This document shows, in pieces, positions 1-9,017 of a DNA stretch of 12,735 nt. The DNA lies in contig JNEM01010275.1 in the NCBI GenBank assembly GCA_000697335.1, positions 1 to 12,735 of the forward strand, given 5' to 3'. Positions within the stretch are counted from its first letter, which is position 1. Each line of letters begins with the position of its first letter. Both the position numbers and the translations under genes were made by a program. The DNA comes from Conidiobolus incongruus B7586. Lineage: Eukaryota > Entomophthoromycota > Entomophthoromycetes > Entomophthorales > Conidiobolaceae. The notes beneath the pieces were generated by a model that saw nothing but the letters and a program-made list of their open reading frames with translations, was not told where the DNA came from and did not search any database.

Positions 1-477
1 CAAATTCCAATGAATAAACACTTTAAATATAAGCAAATGTTAATTGTTGTAATAGATTATAATGGTATATAGTTTTTTTATTTAATACCTCAAGGAAAAT
101 TAATTAATAGTAAGTTATATATTACTTTTTTAAATAAAACAATTTTTAAATAGTGTTCTCAATATAAATTAAAGACACCTATTATTTTGCATAATAATTA
201 TAAAATATATAAAGCTAAAGCTGTAAAAGATTTTCTATATAAAAAAAATTAGAGGGAGTTACCACATCTAGTATATTCACTTGATTATAATCTATGTGAT
301 TATAATTATTTTAGACAATTAAAAAAACAGCTTGCAGGAAAAAAAATTCCTGCAAACAAATTAAATTGGTTTGTGAAACATCAAATTTCAGTCTTTAATA
401 AAAAGAACTGTTTTTTAGGTATTAGAAGCTTACCAAAGGTATAGAAAAGAGTTATTAATAATAAAAGAGGCTATTAA
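1..477 (+). mobile_element. mariner-type transposase relic, C-terminal half, cut by window start
   Basis: A single frame runs from the window edge to a TAA at 475-477. It matches the second half of mariner transposases, the enzymes that cut and paste DNA at TA sites. Visible landmarks are MLIVVIDYNGI, a proline-glycine turn (LIPQGK), ILHNNY where the family has HDN, LPHLVYSLDYNLCDYNYF (the YSPDLAPCDY block) and RSLPKV near the end. The second and third catalytic positions (codons at 193 and 298) have 34 residues between them, the D34D spacing of mariner. The second Asp is Asn here. Four TAG codons interrupt the frame (70, 151, 250, 442); those at 250 and 442 sit where the family has Trp. No frameshift is seen. 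The copy is inactive. The first half lies outside the window. A second copy in the same orientation is at 9886-10832. Confidence 0.85.
332..355. repeat. 9-bp inverted repeat inside the mariner relic
   Basis: TTGCAGGAA and TTCCTGCAA flank six A residues. The repeat encodes part of the transposase (LAGKKIPAN) and is degraded in the other copy, so it is probably a coincidence of coding sequence and not a functional hairpin. Confidence 0.3.
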
Positions 478-1034
478 TTTTATATTATTCATTAATTTTT
501 ATATATTATTTATTAATTTATTTGTTTAATTTTAATTTTAAAATTGTGCCATTACTTAATTTCTACACTAATATTAAAGTTAAATTGAATATAAATTGAA
601 TTAAATATAATAATAGGTAAGATATTATAACTATTTTGTATATCTACCAAATAAAAATATTCAAATTTTAGTTTTATAAAATATGTTAGAATATTATAAA
701 TAAATCTTAATTATAAATTTTTACAAATAAGTTATAATATTTTGAAAAAAAAATTAATTATTATTTTATATCTATTTTTTCATAATATAATATAATATAA
801 TATATTCTCATATTTTCGATTGATCAATTTTTATTCTATTAATTTTAGTTTGATAACTACAACAGAGTAAACTGAAATAATGATAATACACTTTAAATAC
901 TAATTAATTCTCTTATTATATCTCATTTTTCAAAGTTGAAACTATTATAAATTATATGTTTATTAAACATGATAATCATTGGAATTTATAAAAAATTATT
1001 TTATCTTTAATAAATACCCAGAATTTAAGCAATG
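478..1034. other. AT-rich spacer and mariner 3' end
   Basis: No gene is visible. Weak similarity to the 3' flank of the other mariner copy continues to about 565 (both have a CCATTA-T-TTAA stretch), so the element's true end probably lies there. A short ATAAT-type simple repeat occurs near 783-803. The remainder is featureless AT-rich DNA. Confidence 0.4.
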
Positions 1035-1814
1035 TTAGCAGAATAAATTAAAAATTTTGATATTAAATCGACAAGTTGTAATTAAGACAAAGAAGATTAA
1101 AATAGTGTTGGAGATGATGTATTGGCTGTTAGAACTACTAAACTCACCATCAATATTGGTGTCTGTGCTGTTGAAGGTTCCAGAATCATCAGTAGATGAG
1201 GCATCATCTGTAGCGTTAGTGCTGTCTAGGTTTGATGAATCGTAGTTACCTGTTTATTCATTCCCAGAATTTGAGTCACTGTTGGAATTGGAATCATTGA
1301 AAGAATCATTGCCATTGTTTGAACTATTTTGTCTAGAATCCGAGTCATTGGAAGCATTGTCATCGGTACTACTGGAGTTACCATTATCAGTTATAGCGTC
1401 ATCGTCTCTAGAGTTAGAGCCACCAGCATTGTTACTATCATTAATTGAGTTATTGTTAGTATGAGCAGAGCTACCAGTATTCGAATTATTGTCTGTGAGA
1501 GTAGGATGATGGGTATCTATAAAATATTCAATCATATAGTGGAGATAGGTATTAATAAAATCGGCAATTGAAGGAGGAATATATCAATATGTGTTAGGAT
1601 TATTGAAATTTGGATTAATAGGTTGAGTAGGTATACCCACGTCACTTGAGGGAGCAGGTGCCGCAATGGTTGTGAATGAGATATAGTTATTCAGAGTACT
1701 ATTGGGGATAGATGAGTATTGAGTGTCAGTTGCCGTATCAATGATTGTTGAAGTAGTTTGTTGTTATAAAGTATAAATGACAAAAAATATAATAAAACAG
1801 TTAAAGAATTTCAT
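1035..1814 (-). pseudogene. Ser/Asn/Asp-rich secreted surface protein, GPI-type, with three in-frame stops
   Basis: From ATG at 1814 one frame runs 259 codons to TAA at 1035-1037. It starts with a 16-residue hydrophobic leader (MKFFNCFIIFFVIYTL). A Pro/Thr-containing region follows, then from about residue 96 a long low-complexity region of Ser, Asn, Asp and Thr. It ends with a hydrophobic tail, QYIISNTILIFFVLITT (residues 231-247), plus 12 more residues. The tail resembles that of the 7113-7559 gene (QYFTSNKMLLALAVVGLST), so this is a paralogue. Codons 17 (TAA), 77 (TGA) and 187 (TAA) are stops, yet composition and frame are kept through all of them and no frameshift is needed. This start was chosen because it gives the family-like leader; in-frame upstream ATGs at 1862-1871 would add 19 residues. 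It is most likely a young pseudogene. The piece at 1254-1535 alone would encode 93 aa without a leader. Confidence 0.7.
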
Positions 1815-1872
1815 TGTTATTGTAATTAAATATTGTAAATTAATGATGTAAAAATAATCCATTTTCATCATA

Positions 1873-1876
<4 letters not shown>

Positions 1877-1904
<28 letters not shown>
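1877..1904. repeat. (TA)14 microsatellite between divergent genes
   Basis: An uninterrupted run of 14 TA units lies in the 117 bp between the minus-strand start at 1814 and the plus-strand start at 1932. It could supply TATA-like promoter sequence in both directions, but in DNA this AT-rich it may be a simple slippage repeat. Confidence 0.8.
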
Positions 1905-1931
1905 CTTAAATCTATTGAATATGTGTTAAAA

Positions 1932-2339
1932 ATGACAATCTATTATTTTTTAGCCTACATAATTATTTTAAATAATCAATTTATCTGTACCTTTGTTGTA
2001 TTTCAAAAATACCTGTCTCAGTTTGGTAATTATGTATATATTACACCTCAATCTTAGTGTTATGTTAGTCTATAATCCAATGTTTTACTGTAAATCATTA
2101 TATTAGAATTAAACCAAATCCTATGTCACTCACTGAATAAATTATTTAAACTCAGAAATGACAAGGATGGAGAAAGAGGTTTTTTCTGGCCATTCTGCTA
2201 CGACGTCCCAAGATTAAGTTTTAAGGTATATAGGATTAATAAACAATTTACTAAACTGCATTACAAGTACTTTTTTAACAAGAACCTTTACAAAATCTAT
2301 TATAAAACACGACACCTTGACAAATATATTGGAAAATAA
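1932..2339 (+). pseudogene. Eroded gene of unknown family, aromatic and Cys/Trp-containing
   Basis: I do not recognise the product. The frame starts at ATG 1932 with a hydrophobic N-terminus (MTIYYFLAYIIILNN), consistent with a signal peptide or anchor, and is open for 41 codons. Three stops then fall close together (TAG 2055, TAA 2073, TAA 2091). After them the same frame is open for 81 codons to TAA 2337. The second part has clear coding texture: GERGFFWPFCYDVPRLSFKV, then a basic, Tyr-rich region with TKLHYKYF and YKTRHLDKY. Its GC content is visibly higher than the surroundings (2151-2220 is roughly 40%), with mixed third positions and AGA for Arg. No frameshift is needed. It is divergent from the surface-protein relic at 1035-1814. 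An alternative short frame from ATG 2158 (19 aa) is less convincing. Confidence 0.4.
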
Positions 2340-2766
2340 CATTTTGACCAAATATTGAGATTTTTTGTTAAAATTTGATCATTATTATAAAATTGAATTT
2401 ATTTTTAAAATTGTTCTATAATGACCAATAAATAAATATTAGTTTATTATTAGTAATCAAATATCATTTAAACAAAAATATTTTATACTATTTAGAGGTT
2501 CTTTATCTGATAATTTTTATAATTAGCTAAATTTAGTTATTTTTAATTAGGTAAAATGAATAATTTATAAATAGTAAAATTTTGAAAATAATAAAAAAAA
2601 ATATAAAAATATATATTATTAAGACCTTATCAAAATTTTTAATAAAATAGTATTACATTTTCATTAGATATATAATCATTTAATATTTTCTATAAATAGT
2701 AAAAAAATTGTATTGAGGAGATAAAATTTTATAACTGATTAATACAATATTTGAGGATTAAATTTT
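2340..2766. other. AT-rich spacer
   Basis: I see no gene, RNA or clear repeat here. The frame of the preceding relic might continue a few dozen codons past its stop, but composition returns to background. Confidence 0.4.
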
Positions 2767-2822
2767 CAAAATAAATAACCAATTAAATTCTTAAAGTTGT
2801 ATTTAATTGGTTAATTATTTTG
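2767..2822. repeat. 22-bp inverted repeat, 12-nt loop
   Basis: The arm 2767-2788 and the reverse complement of 2801-2822 agree at 21 of 22 positions. The core TAACCAATTAAAT pairs perfectly with ATTTAATTGGTTA. The loop is 2789-2800. The arms include CC/GG pairs, which makes chance pairing less likely than for pure A/T. It could form a stable hairpin in DNA or RNA, or be a tiny foldback element. No family was recognised. Confidence 0.65.
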
Positions 2823-3198
2823 GATTATTTCAAAGAATTTTTCCGAAACTATGATGAATAGATATTATCCGTGTTATTTAATTATTGAACCTTTTTTTTT
2901 GAAAATACGTCATTAAACTTATTATTAGCAATATAATATTTGGGATAATTATTATTCTTACTATATTGACAAGGTAATCATTTATTAATATTTTGAAATA
3001 TACAAAATTCAATTATATAAAGATTGGCAGTAGCTTAATCTATGTATAAAGTATAATATGAATATTAATAAATATGGAAGCAATTTTGGATTATAATTAT
3101 TATTAAAATTTAATGCATTGAAAATTAAAAATACAATTATGTATAATATTGAATTCATTTTCGACTCAATAATATTTAAATTTGAGATATTTTTAACT
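2815..3198 (+). pseudogene. Possible eroded reading frame, unknown product
   Basis: One plus-strand frame has five stops in about 128 codons, fewer than expected for sequence this AT-rich. It contains Trp, Cys, Pro and acidic residues (FWIISKNFSETMMNRYYPCY, later YNIWDNYYSYYIDK). A possible start is ATG 2851 or 2854. No family is recognised. The composition could still be chance, so this is a weak call. Confidence 0.15.
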
Positions 3199-3223
3199 TG
3201 ATTTTTAATTAATAGTTTTATTT

Positions 3224-3442
3224 TTAATAAATTTTAATAAAGTGCTAATGTTCAACAATTTTGAGTGTATCTTGTGATTTCAATAACAAGGTATCATTTA
3301 ATATCCTTGGTAATAATGTCCGATAAACAATAAACTCAACTATACTAATTATGAATTAATCACAGTGTATTTGAACAAACTTGATATATTTATAATTTGA
3401 TATCAGATTTTTCCCTTTTATAGAATGGCAAAATTTTGTCAT
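3224..3442 (-). pseudogene. Possible eroded small gene, unknown product
   Basis: From ATG 3442 the minus strand reads MTKFCHSIKGKNLISN and continues for 28 codons to TAA (3356-3358). It is then open for 36 codons, including EFIVYRTLLPRILNDTLLLK and KSQDTLKIVEH, to TAG 3245 and TAA 3224. Local GC content is above background. The amino-acid mix is protein-like and not the usual Ile/Asn/Lys/Tyr of random AT-rich DNA. There is no recognisable domain. An overlapping plus-strand frame from ATG 3425 has many stops at chance frequency and is less likely. Confidence 0.25.
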
Positions 3443-4426
3443 AGATGATATTATTTACAATTGCTCTAATACATTTAAATGCTTTACATTTTCTTTGGTA
3501 ATTCTAGTCATCTGGATATTAATTTATTTCATTAAACTCAATTACACAATCTTAGCTATTCCTAATTTGACTGTAATAGCTATTTATAGAATATATTGAA
3601 TTGAAAATTCCTAATATATGTTTAATATAGATAAAAAATTAAGATAACCATTGATTGTATGCCAACAACATAAACCACAGTGCTTCGAAGAAAATAAAAA
3701 TTATTTTTAACGATTGAATGACCATAGAATCTTTGTATTGAATAAAAATTCTATTTATTAACAATATTAAAATGTAACTTTTTACAATTCCAATTGTTTT
3801 CAAGATTATATCGTTTTAAAATTATTATATATATGTAAATGAGATAATTAACCAATTTTCAACAATATCTAATTGAGATTTAAAAGTCTATATTCGTTAT
3901 AAAAATTATACAAATAATATTAATATTAATTATAATTAAAGAAAAATTTAAAAGCAATAAATTAATTATTTATTACAAATTAATATAATATGATAGTATA
4001 AATTTGAATATCATAATTAAAATATAATTTATATATCATTAATTAAATTTATCATTTTAGTCTCATCTAAAATCATATAATATTTATAATCAAAATATGA
4101 AAATAAACTTAGAAGTAAAAATTGTATTATATTATATCATATTATGAATACTCTTGGATATATTAATAATTTAATATTGAATTAAAGATTTAGAATTAGT
4201 TTAATAATAATTCAAGTATTAATTAATACTTTAATAATTATTTTGAAATGTTTAAATAAATTTGATAATTGTTTAAAAATTTGTCACACTTTTTTGTTAT
4301 AAATGTAATCTTTTTTTAAGAAAAAGTGCGTGATAATATCAAATCACGAAAAAATAATCTTAACTGTTATAGGTCAAAACCTTTTATTAATTAAGATTAA
4401 AATAGGTTAAATCAATTGAATTGAAA
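3443..4426. other. AT-rich spacer with a small palindrome
   Basis: No supportable gene. A perfect 6-bp inverted repeat CGTGAT / ATCACG with an 8-nt spacer lies at 4329-4348, in a slightly GC-richer patch about 80 bp beyond the 3' end of the next minus-strand gene. Its role, if any, is unknown. The rest is featureless. Confidence 0.35.
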
Positions 4427-4877
4427 TTAATCTGAGGACAAGACTGAAAAGATAGTACTTAAGCAGAAGAGTTGAGAGATTACATCACTCGAGGAGATTG
4501 CTGCAATATCACTGATCGCGGAACTATCTGATCAACAGGTGGATTGATAGAGATAGAATCAATAGAATTACTAGTGTAGTTGCTATCAGTAATGGTAGAA
4601 CTAAAATTTACATCATTAATATGAGAATCTATGTCATAATCGAATGAAATAGAGTTATCCGAGCTTGAATCATCATCAGTGTCAGCAGAAATGATAACCT
4701 TGGAAGAACTTGCCAGATCAGTAGAGTAAGCAACTACAGTAATAGTTGTGGCAGTTCCAGAGGGAGATCCAGTAATAGTGGGAGTGGACAAATTTTGAGT
4801 TGCAATAAACCAGAAGGATAATCAACATCCTGATACAAAACTTGGGTAATATAGAATAAAGTATTAGTATATTTCAT
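4427..4877 (-). pseudogene. Ser/Thr/Asp-rich secreted surface protein, GPI-type, frame disrupted at both ends
   Basis: This is a paralogue of the 7113-7559 gene of similar size (451 bp). ATG 4877 opens a family-type leader, MKYTNTLFYITQVLYQ. The Ser/Thr-rich body is in a different frame (about 4821 down to 4483), beginning STPTITGSPSGTATTITVV and continuing with Asp/Ser-rich sequence such as DTDDDSSSDNS; that frame stops at 4480. Near 4515-4530 coding texture passes to a third frame, which reads SDSSAISDIAAISSSDVIS and then a hydrophobic tail (QLFCLSTIFSVLSSD) to TAA 4427-4429, as expected for GPI attachment. So there are two apparent frame changes, about 80 bp from the start and about 100 bp from the end. 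They are probably indels. A very short intron near the start is possible but I see no convincing splice sites. No ATG begins the central frame, so the central part alone is not a likely gene. Confidence 0.6.
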
Positions 4878-4898
4878 AATATTCAAATTTGGAATTTG

Positions 4899-5219
4899 AT
4901 GTTATTGATGTTGGCATCAGTAGCATTTTCCTACTTGTATGCTAATAAAAAAACAAAATAATGAACCAAAAGATATATTGGCGAACAAATTACTTAAATT
5001 TTAAAAATTTTATTCTCGAGTTATAATGATTTCAACTTGGCAATTTTTTAAGAATAAAATTTTGGTATTTTGATAATTTTGAAGCCAAAGGGTAACGTTT
5101 TAGCATTTTATCAAGATCTTTCATTCTATATATTAATTTTAAAATAAAATCACAGATTAAATTCAATAATATATTGTTCAGGGCCATTAATTGAAATTTA
5201 TATTGTAATCAATTTGTAA
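4899..5219 (+). pseudogene. Possible divergent relic with signal-peptide-like start
   Basis: ATG 4899 opens MLLMLASVAFSYLYANKKTK, a textbook-looking signal peptide, followed by TAA and TGA. The same frame later contains protein-like pieces (SSYNDFNLAIF, LKPKGNVLAFYQDLSFY, YCSGPLIEIY) with four further stops before TAA 5217. Six stops in about 106 codons is only slightly below chance, so the relic is doubtful. It starts 21 bp from the divergent minus-strand gene. Confidence 0.18.
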
Positions 5220-6211
5220 TTTCAAATTCAAATATATAAAACACTATTATAAATATTAATTAATTATTAAATTTTATAATTTTAATTATTTTTTTACTTA
5301 ATTTTTTTTATAATTTACACACTTTTATCTATAAGATATTAATGAAAATAATTTTAATAAAATAAATAATACAATGAGAGAATAATTAGCCAGGGGTTTT
5401 AAATAATGAAAATAAAGAGGGATCAATTAGTTCAATTGATGCACAAGTTTGTTCATCATATCTTCATAATTAGTAAACCCTTGATATATATATGTTCATT
5501 TGATTGAATTTCTTCTAAAATAATTAATTAATGACAATAAATCGGTAATTAATTTTTTTATAGTTTCTTCTGAATAAAGCAGTAAAATTTATATAATATA
5601 TTGATCAATGAATAATAAATGACCAAATGCAGTTAATTTATAATTAGAATCTACTTTGATTACTATATTTTTTTATTAATAGGCAATTTGAAGAAGTATA
5701 AAAATACTTTTATATTTTGAATTAAATTAGATTTAATTTCAATAAGTTAATTATTAATATAATTTTATAACAATTATAATATTATATTAATATTTATAAT
5801 TAATAAATTCAAGTTATAAATTTATCAATATTTACCAAGTTTTGTGTAATATTATTTGATCACGCCTGTCAATATATAAAGATAAGTGTCAAAATTTGAC
5901 AGTTATAATCAATGTTAATGTATTAAATATCATTTTTTTTAAATATTTTTTTTTGAATATGCTATGCTTGAAAAATATTGTGATCTTATCAACTCAAAAT
6001 TTTCTTATATTATAAGTATTTTATATGATTTTAACTATTTACTATAAAGTTTAATTATAATAATTAAAAATATTTTTTTGTTGAAATTTTAGATATTGTC
6101 TTCATTATCATTTAGTTTATTTGGAGAGTACATATATATTTTTCAAATAATCAAAAATATGCTATTTAAATATAATCTATCCTGATTTAATGTTGATTTC
6201 CGTCCTTGATA
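5220..6211. other. AT-rich spacer
   Basis: No supportable gene. A 33-codon frame from ATG 5406 (MKIKRDQLVQLMHKFVHH) lies in a slightly GC-richer patch but is within chance. A short odd palindrome TGTCAAA-A-TTTGACA is at 5887-5901. Otherwise featureless. Confidence 0.35.
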
Positions 6212-6364
6212 CTAAATTATTATTAAATATTCATTATCTAATATAATATTAAGTAATTTCTCCAATTGATTACAAATTATGTAATATAACGAATATATTA
6301 AATAGTGCTTTACTGTGCTTGATAGGTGTTTGATATAATATTCAAAATTATGATGCAATTTCAT
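6212..6364 (-). CDS. Possible 50-aa small protein, unknown
   Basis: ATG 6364 to TAG 6212 on the minus strand begins MKLHHNFEYYIKHLSSTVKH and continues with a hydrophobic middle and CNQLEKLLNIILDN. After the stop the frame continues 22 codons (YQGRKSTLNQDRLYLNSIF) to another stop. Frames of this length are expected by chance in such AT-rich DNA. It is listed only because its residues are more varied than background. Confidence 0.12.
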   Translation of the reverse strand: MKLHHNFEYYIKHLSSTVKHYLIYSLYYIICNQLEKLLNIILDNEYLIII

Positions 6365-7112
6365 CAAGATAATAACTTACATAATCTTCTTTTGTATCTA
6401 ATATATTTATTTAATTTTAATTTTATCAATGATTACAGTGATATTATCTGAAATAAGTATAATGATAAATGAAATTAGTAATAAAAATAAAATTTTAATT
6501 GATAAACAACTGATAATGTGAGTTATCAATAATATAACAGATTAATTGAGAAATAAAATTTTTACTTTGGGATATATATAAAAATCCACATATTGAATAT
6601 TTGTGTATAATATAAAAATAGCTATTCTTTTAAAAAAAAGTTAATTTTAATAATATAAAATTTTGAATTATTTATAATTAGATTACCAAAAGGTGTTTAA
6701 GATATAAATTAAACTACTTATATTTTAAATAAAATTACTATTAAATAAAAATATAATATTTTTTTATAAATTTTAAATTGATATTTCTCCGATTTTATTA
6801 TATTCAAAAACTCCTAATTTAATTAAATTCTTATATTTAACTAAATTGAATCATTTCTTTTAATTGATAAATCATTGAAATAGAGTATTATTTATAGTTT
6901 AATAATTAATTAAATAATATATAATTATCAAAATAAAAATTAATAATTAATAAATTTAAAATATTAATTATTAATAATTTTTATTGAATTTTTATTATTT
7001 AAATATTAAAAATAATTTAGTTTATAATATATTTGTCTTATTATCCATTAAATTAAAGGATATTAGTAATAAACAACAGCTAATATCATGATATAATTAG
7101 TTAACAAATAAA
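6365..7112. other. AT-rich spacer
   Basis: I see nothing supportable here. The sequence is almost entirely A and T runs, especially 6890-7030, which holds many overlapping TTAAT/ATTAA steps with no ordered repeat. Confidence 0.4.
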
Positions 7113-7559
7113 TTAAATAGTACTCAATCCAACAACAGCAAGAGCTAACAACATCTTGTTGGAGGTAAAGTATTGAGCGACAGCGTTGCTGCCACTAGGA
7201 GGAGTGTATATAGATCTAGAAGTGGTAGTGGTAGTAGTAGATGTAGCCTTAGTCTTGGTGACTTTATCAGTACTAGTGGGTTTGGTGTCGTCCTCATCAG
7301 AGCTAGTTTCCTTTTCCTTGGTGGTAGATTCATCAGAGCTTCCTTTAGAGGGAGTGGATTTAGTGGTTTTGGTGACTTCAGTGGTTTTGGAATCAGAATC
7401 TGAATCTTTAGTTGAAGTAGGCTTAGTAATGGTTGTAGCTTCCTTGGTAGGAGTAGGCTTTTCTTCATTACTGGTAGATACCTCTTTGCTAGTGTTTTTG
7501 TCTTCTTGAGCGAAAATTTGAAGAGCAAATAATAAAATAGAAGCGTTGATTAATTTCAT
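7113..7559 (-). CDS. Ser/Thr-rich secreted GPI-anchored-type surface protein, intact
   Basis: A 148-residue protein from ATG 7559 to TAA 7113-7115. Residues 1-17 (MKLINASILLFALQIFA) form a signal peptide with likely cleavage before Gln18. Residues 19-119 are a Thr/Ser/Lys/Glu/Asp-rich, low-complexity body (TKSTPSKGSSDEST, a run of six Thr near 108-113) suited to heavy O-glycosylation. Residues 122-125 (SGSN) are a plausible anchor-attachment site, 126-135 a spacer, and 136-148 (MLLALAVVGLSTI) a hydrophobic C-terminal end without a basic tail. This is the classical GPI-signal layout of fungal wall and surface proteins. GC content is much higher than in the flanks, and it is the only unbroken member of the four-gene cluster. 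The exact adhesin or structural role is unknown. Its antisense strand is open in other frames because of the Ser/Thr-rich composition. Confidence 0.85.
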   Translation of the reverse strand: MKLINASILLFALQIFAQEDKNTSKEVSTSNEEKPTPTKEATTITKPTSTKDSDSDSKTTEVTKTTKSTPSKGSSDESTTKEKETSSDEDDTKPTSTDKVTKTKATSTTTTTTSRSIYTPPSGSNAVAQYFTSNKMLLALAVVGLSTI

Positions 7560-7600
7560 TTTGATAAATTAAAAATGACGAAAGGTTTAGATCTTACCAC

Positions 7601-7610
7601 TCTTTAAATA
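7601..7610 (-). promoter_or_regulatory. TATA-like element upstream of the intact surface-protein gene
   Basis: TATTTAAAGA on the minus strand lies 42-51 bases upstream of ATG 7559, preceded by GGG. The position is suitable for a core promoter, but TATA-like strings are common in this DNA. Confidence 0.25.
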
Positions 7611-7693
7611 CCCAAATTCAAAAAGATTTATCCATTAGAGAAAATCTATTAATATCAACCTAAATTCGATTTGTGTAATCATACACAAATTAA

Positions 7694-8140
7694 TATAAAA
7701 TAATTGGCAATTTTTATGAAAAATTAAGAGCAATTGAATCAGCATTTTGTGGTATATGGAATGATTTAACTATTACAATAGTTACAATATTACAGGATCA
7801 AATATTTTATTATGATAGAATTTTTCAAGTATAGTCACTTTAATTCATATTTAATATACTATTCAAAAAGTTTAAAATATAAATGGCTACCTCATTTAAT
7901 ATATTAACTTGTTTTTATTCAGACAATGTGATTATTAATTATAAACAGTTTATAATTTTTCTAAATATTAAATATTTGATATAATGTAATGGCGTATATA
8001 TAGTATACATAAAGCTATATTAGTTAAATTTAAAAGTCAATTAAATTATAATTATGAAAGAAACAAAAAATAGACAATTAATTAATGATACAATATTCAA
8101 TTATAACTATATTTCAAGGGGTTCATATATATTTAATTAA
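7694..8140 (+). pseudogene. Possible divergent relic frame, unknown product
   Basis: A plus-strand frame is open for 46 codons without an ATG start (includes GNFYEKLRAIESAFCGIWND and ILQDQIFYYDRIFQV). It continues with six stops over 149 codons and includes MATSFNILTCFYSDN and MKETKNRQLINDT. About twice as many stops would be expected by chance. It begins 134 bp from the divergent start at 7559. No family is recognised and the call is weak. Confidence 0.17.
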
Positions 8141-9017
8141 TGCCAAGCTAATCTTCATTGTATCACATAATACAAAATTTAATAAAGTAATTTCATCCTT
8201 TCACAGTGAATTTATTAATTCTACTTTATGTTAATTTTAATAATGATCTTAAAAATATTGCTTGTCAAAATTTTTAATTATTCATAAATCCTTATATATC
8301 TTCAAGTAAATATATAAATCAATGCATTATAATGCCTATATAATTTATTACTATTTTAAAATTAATCAAATTGTTAAAATTTAACAAAAACTAAGAAATG
8401 GTAAAAAAAAAGAGTATAATTTCTTAATGATAATGATGTAATTTTTATAACTGAAAGAATGTTAAAATTATATTAAAAATAAAAATTAAACAATCAGATT
8501 TATTTTCTTAATTTTATAAATTAATTCTTAGACAATGATTTCGATTATCTAATATTTATTAAACAGATACAATAAAAACGTAAATAATATAAATATTAAT
8601 ACTTTTATCAAATAGAAAGAGTTTAAAAACAGTAAAAGCTATTGGTATTTCTTAACTATTTTATACAAGGTTATAGCTAGTTGATTGGTTCTGTGATTAT
8701 TTCTGTTAATCTCCATTTTATTAATACTAAGAATCAATTTAGCTAATAATCAATTAAATCATTTAACAAAATTACCATAAAAATTTGAAACTAGTTTCAA
8801 TCATTAATGTCAATTATATCAATATATATATTAACAAAGAACTTAATAATAATAATAATCCAATTAATATATTTAAGAATTTGATGTATATTTCTATAAT
8901 AATATAGTTATTCAAACTATCAAAAGATAAAGAATTTGCAAACTGAAATTATGAATCAGGATTATATAATATATATTATGAATATATTACTAGGCTGAAA
9001 TTAAACTTATAAAAGAA
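8141..9017. other. AT-rich spacer
   Basis: No gene or ordered repeat is supportable. A short (AAT)n run is near 8846-8859. Confidence 0.4.

Noticed and set aside
1057-1464. Plus-strand open frames of about 60 codons opposite the Ser/Asn-rich relic
   Set aside because: Leu/Glu/Ser-rich antisense of the low-complexity body, with no leader or domain.
3300-3830. Long plus-strand frame from about ATG 3425 with many stops
   Set aside because: The number of stops is about what random sequence of this composition gives.
7173-7528. Open frames on the plus strand and in a second minus frame across the intact surface-protein gene
   Set aside because: They are antisense or shifted readings of a Ser/Thr-rich sequence, giving Val/Ser/Gly- or Leu/Pro-rich low-complexity translations. 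The 7113-7559 frame has the signal peptide and tail.
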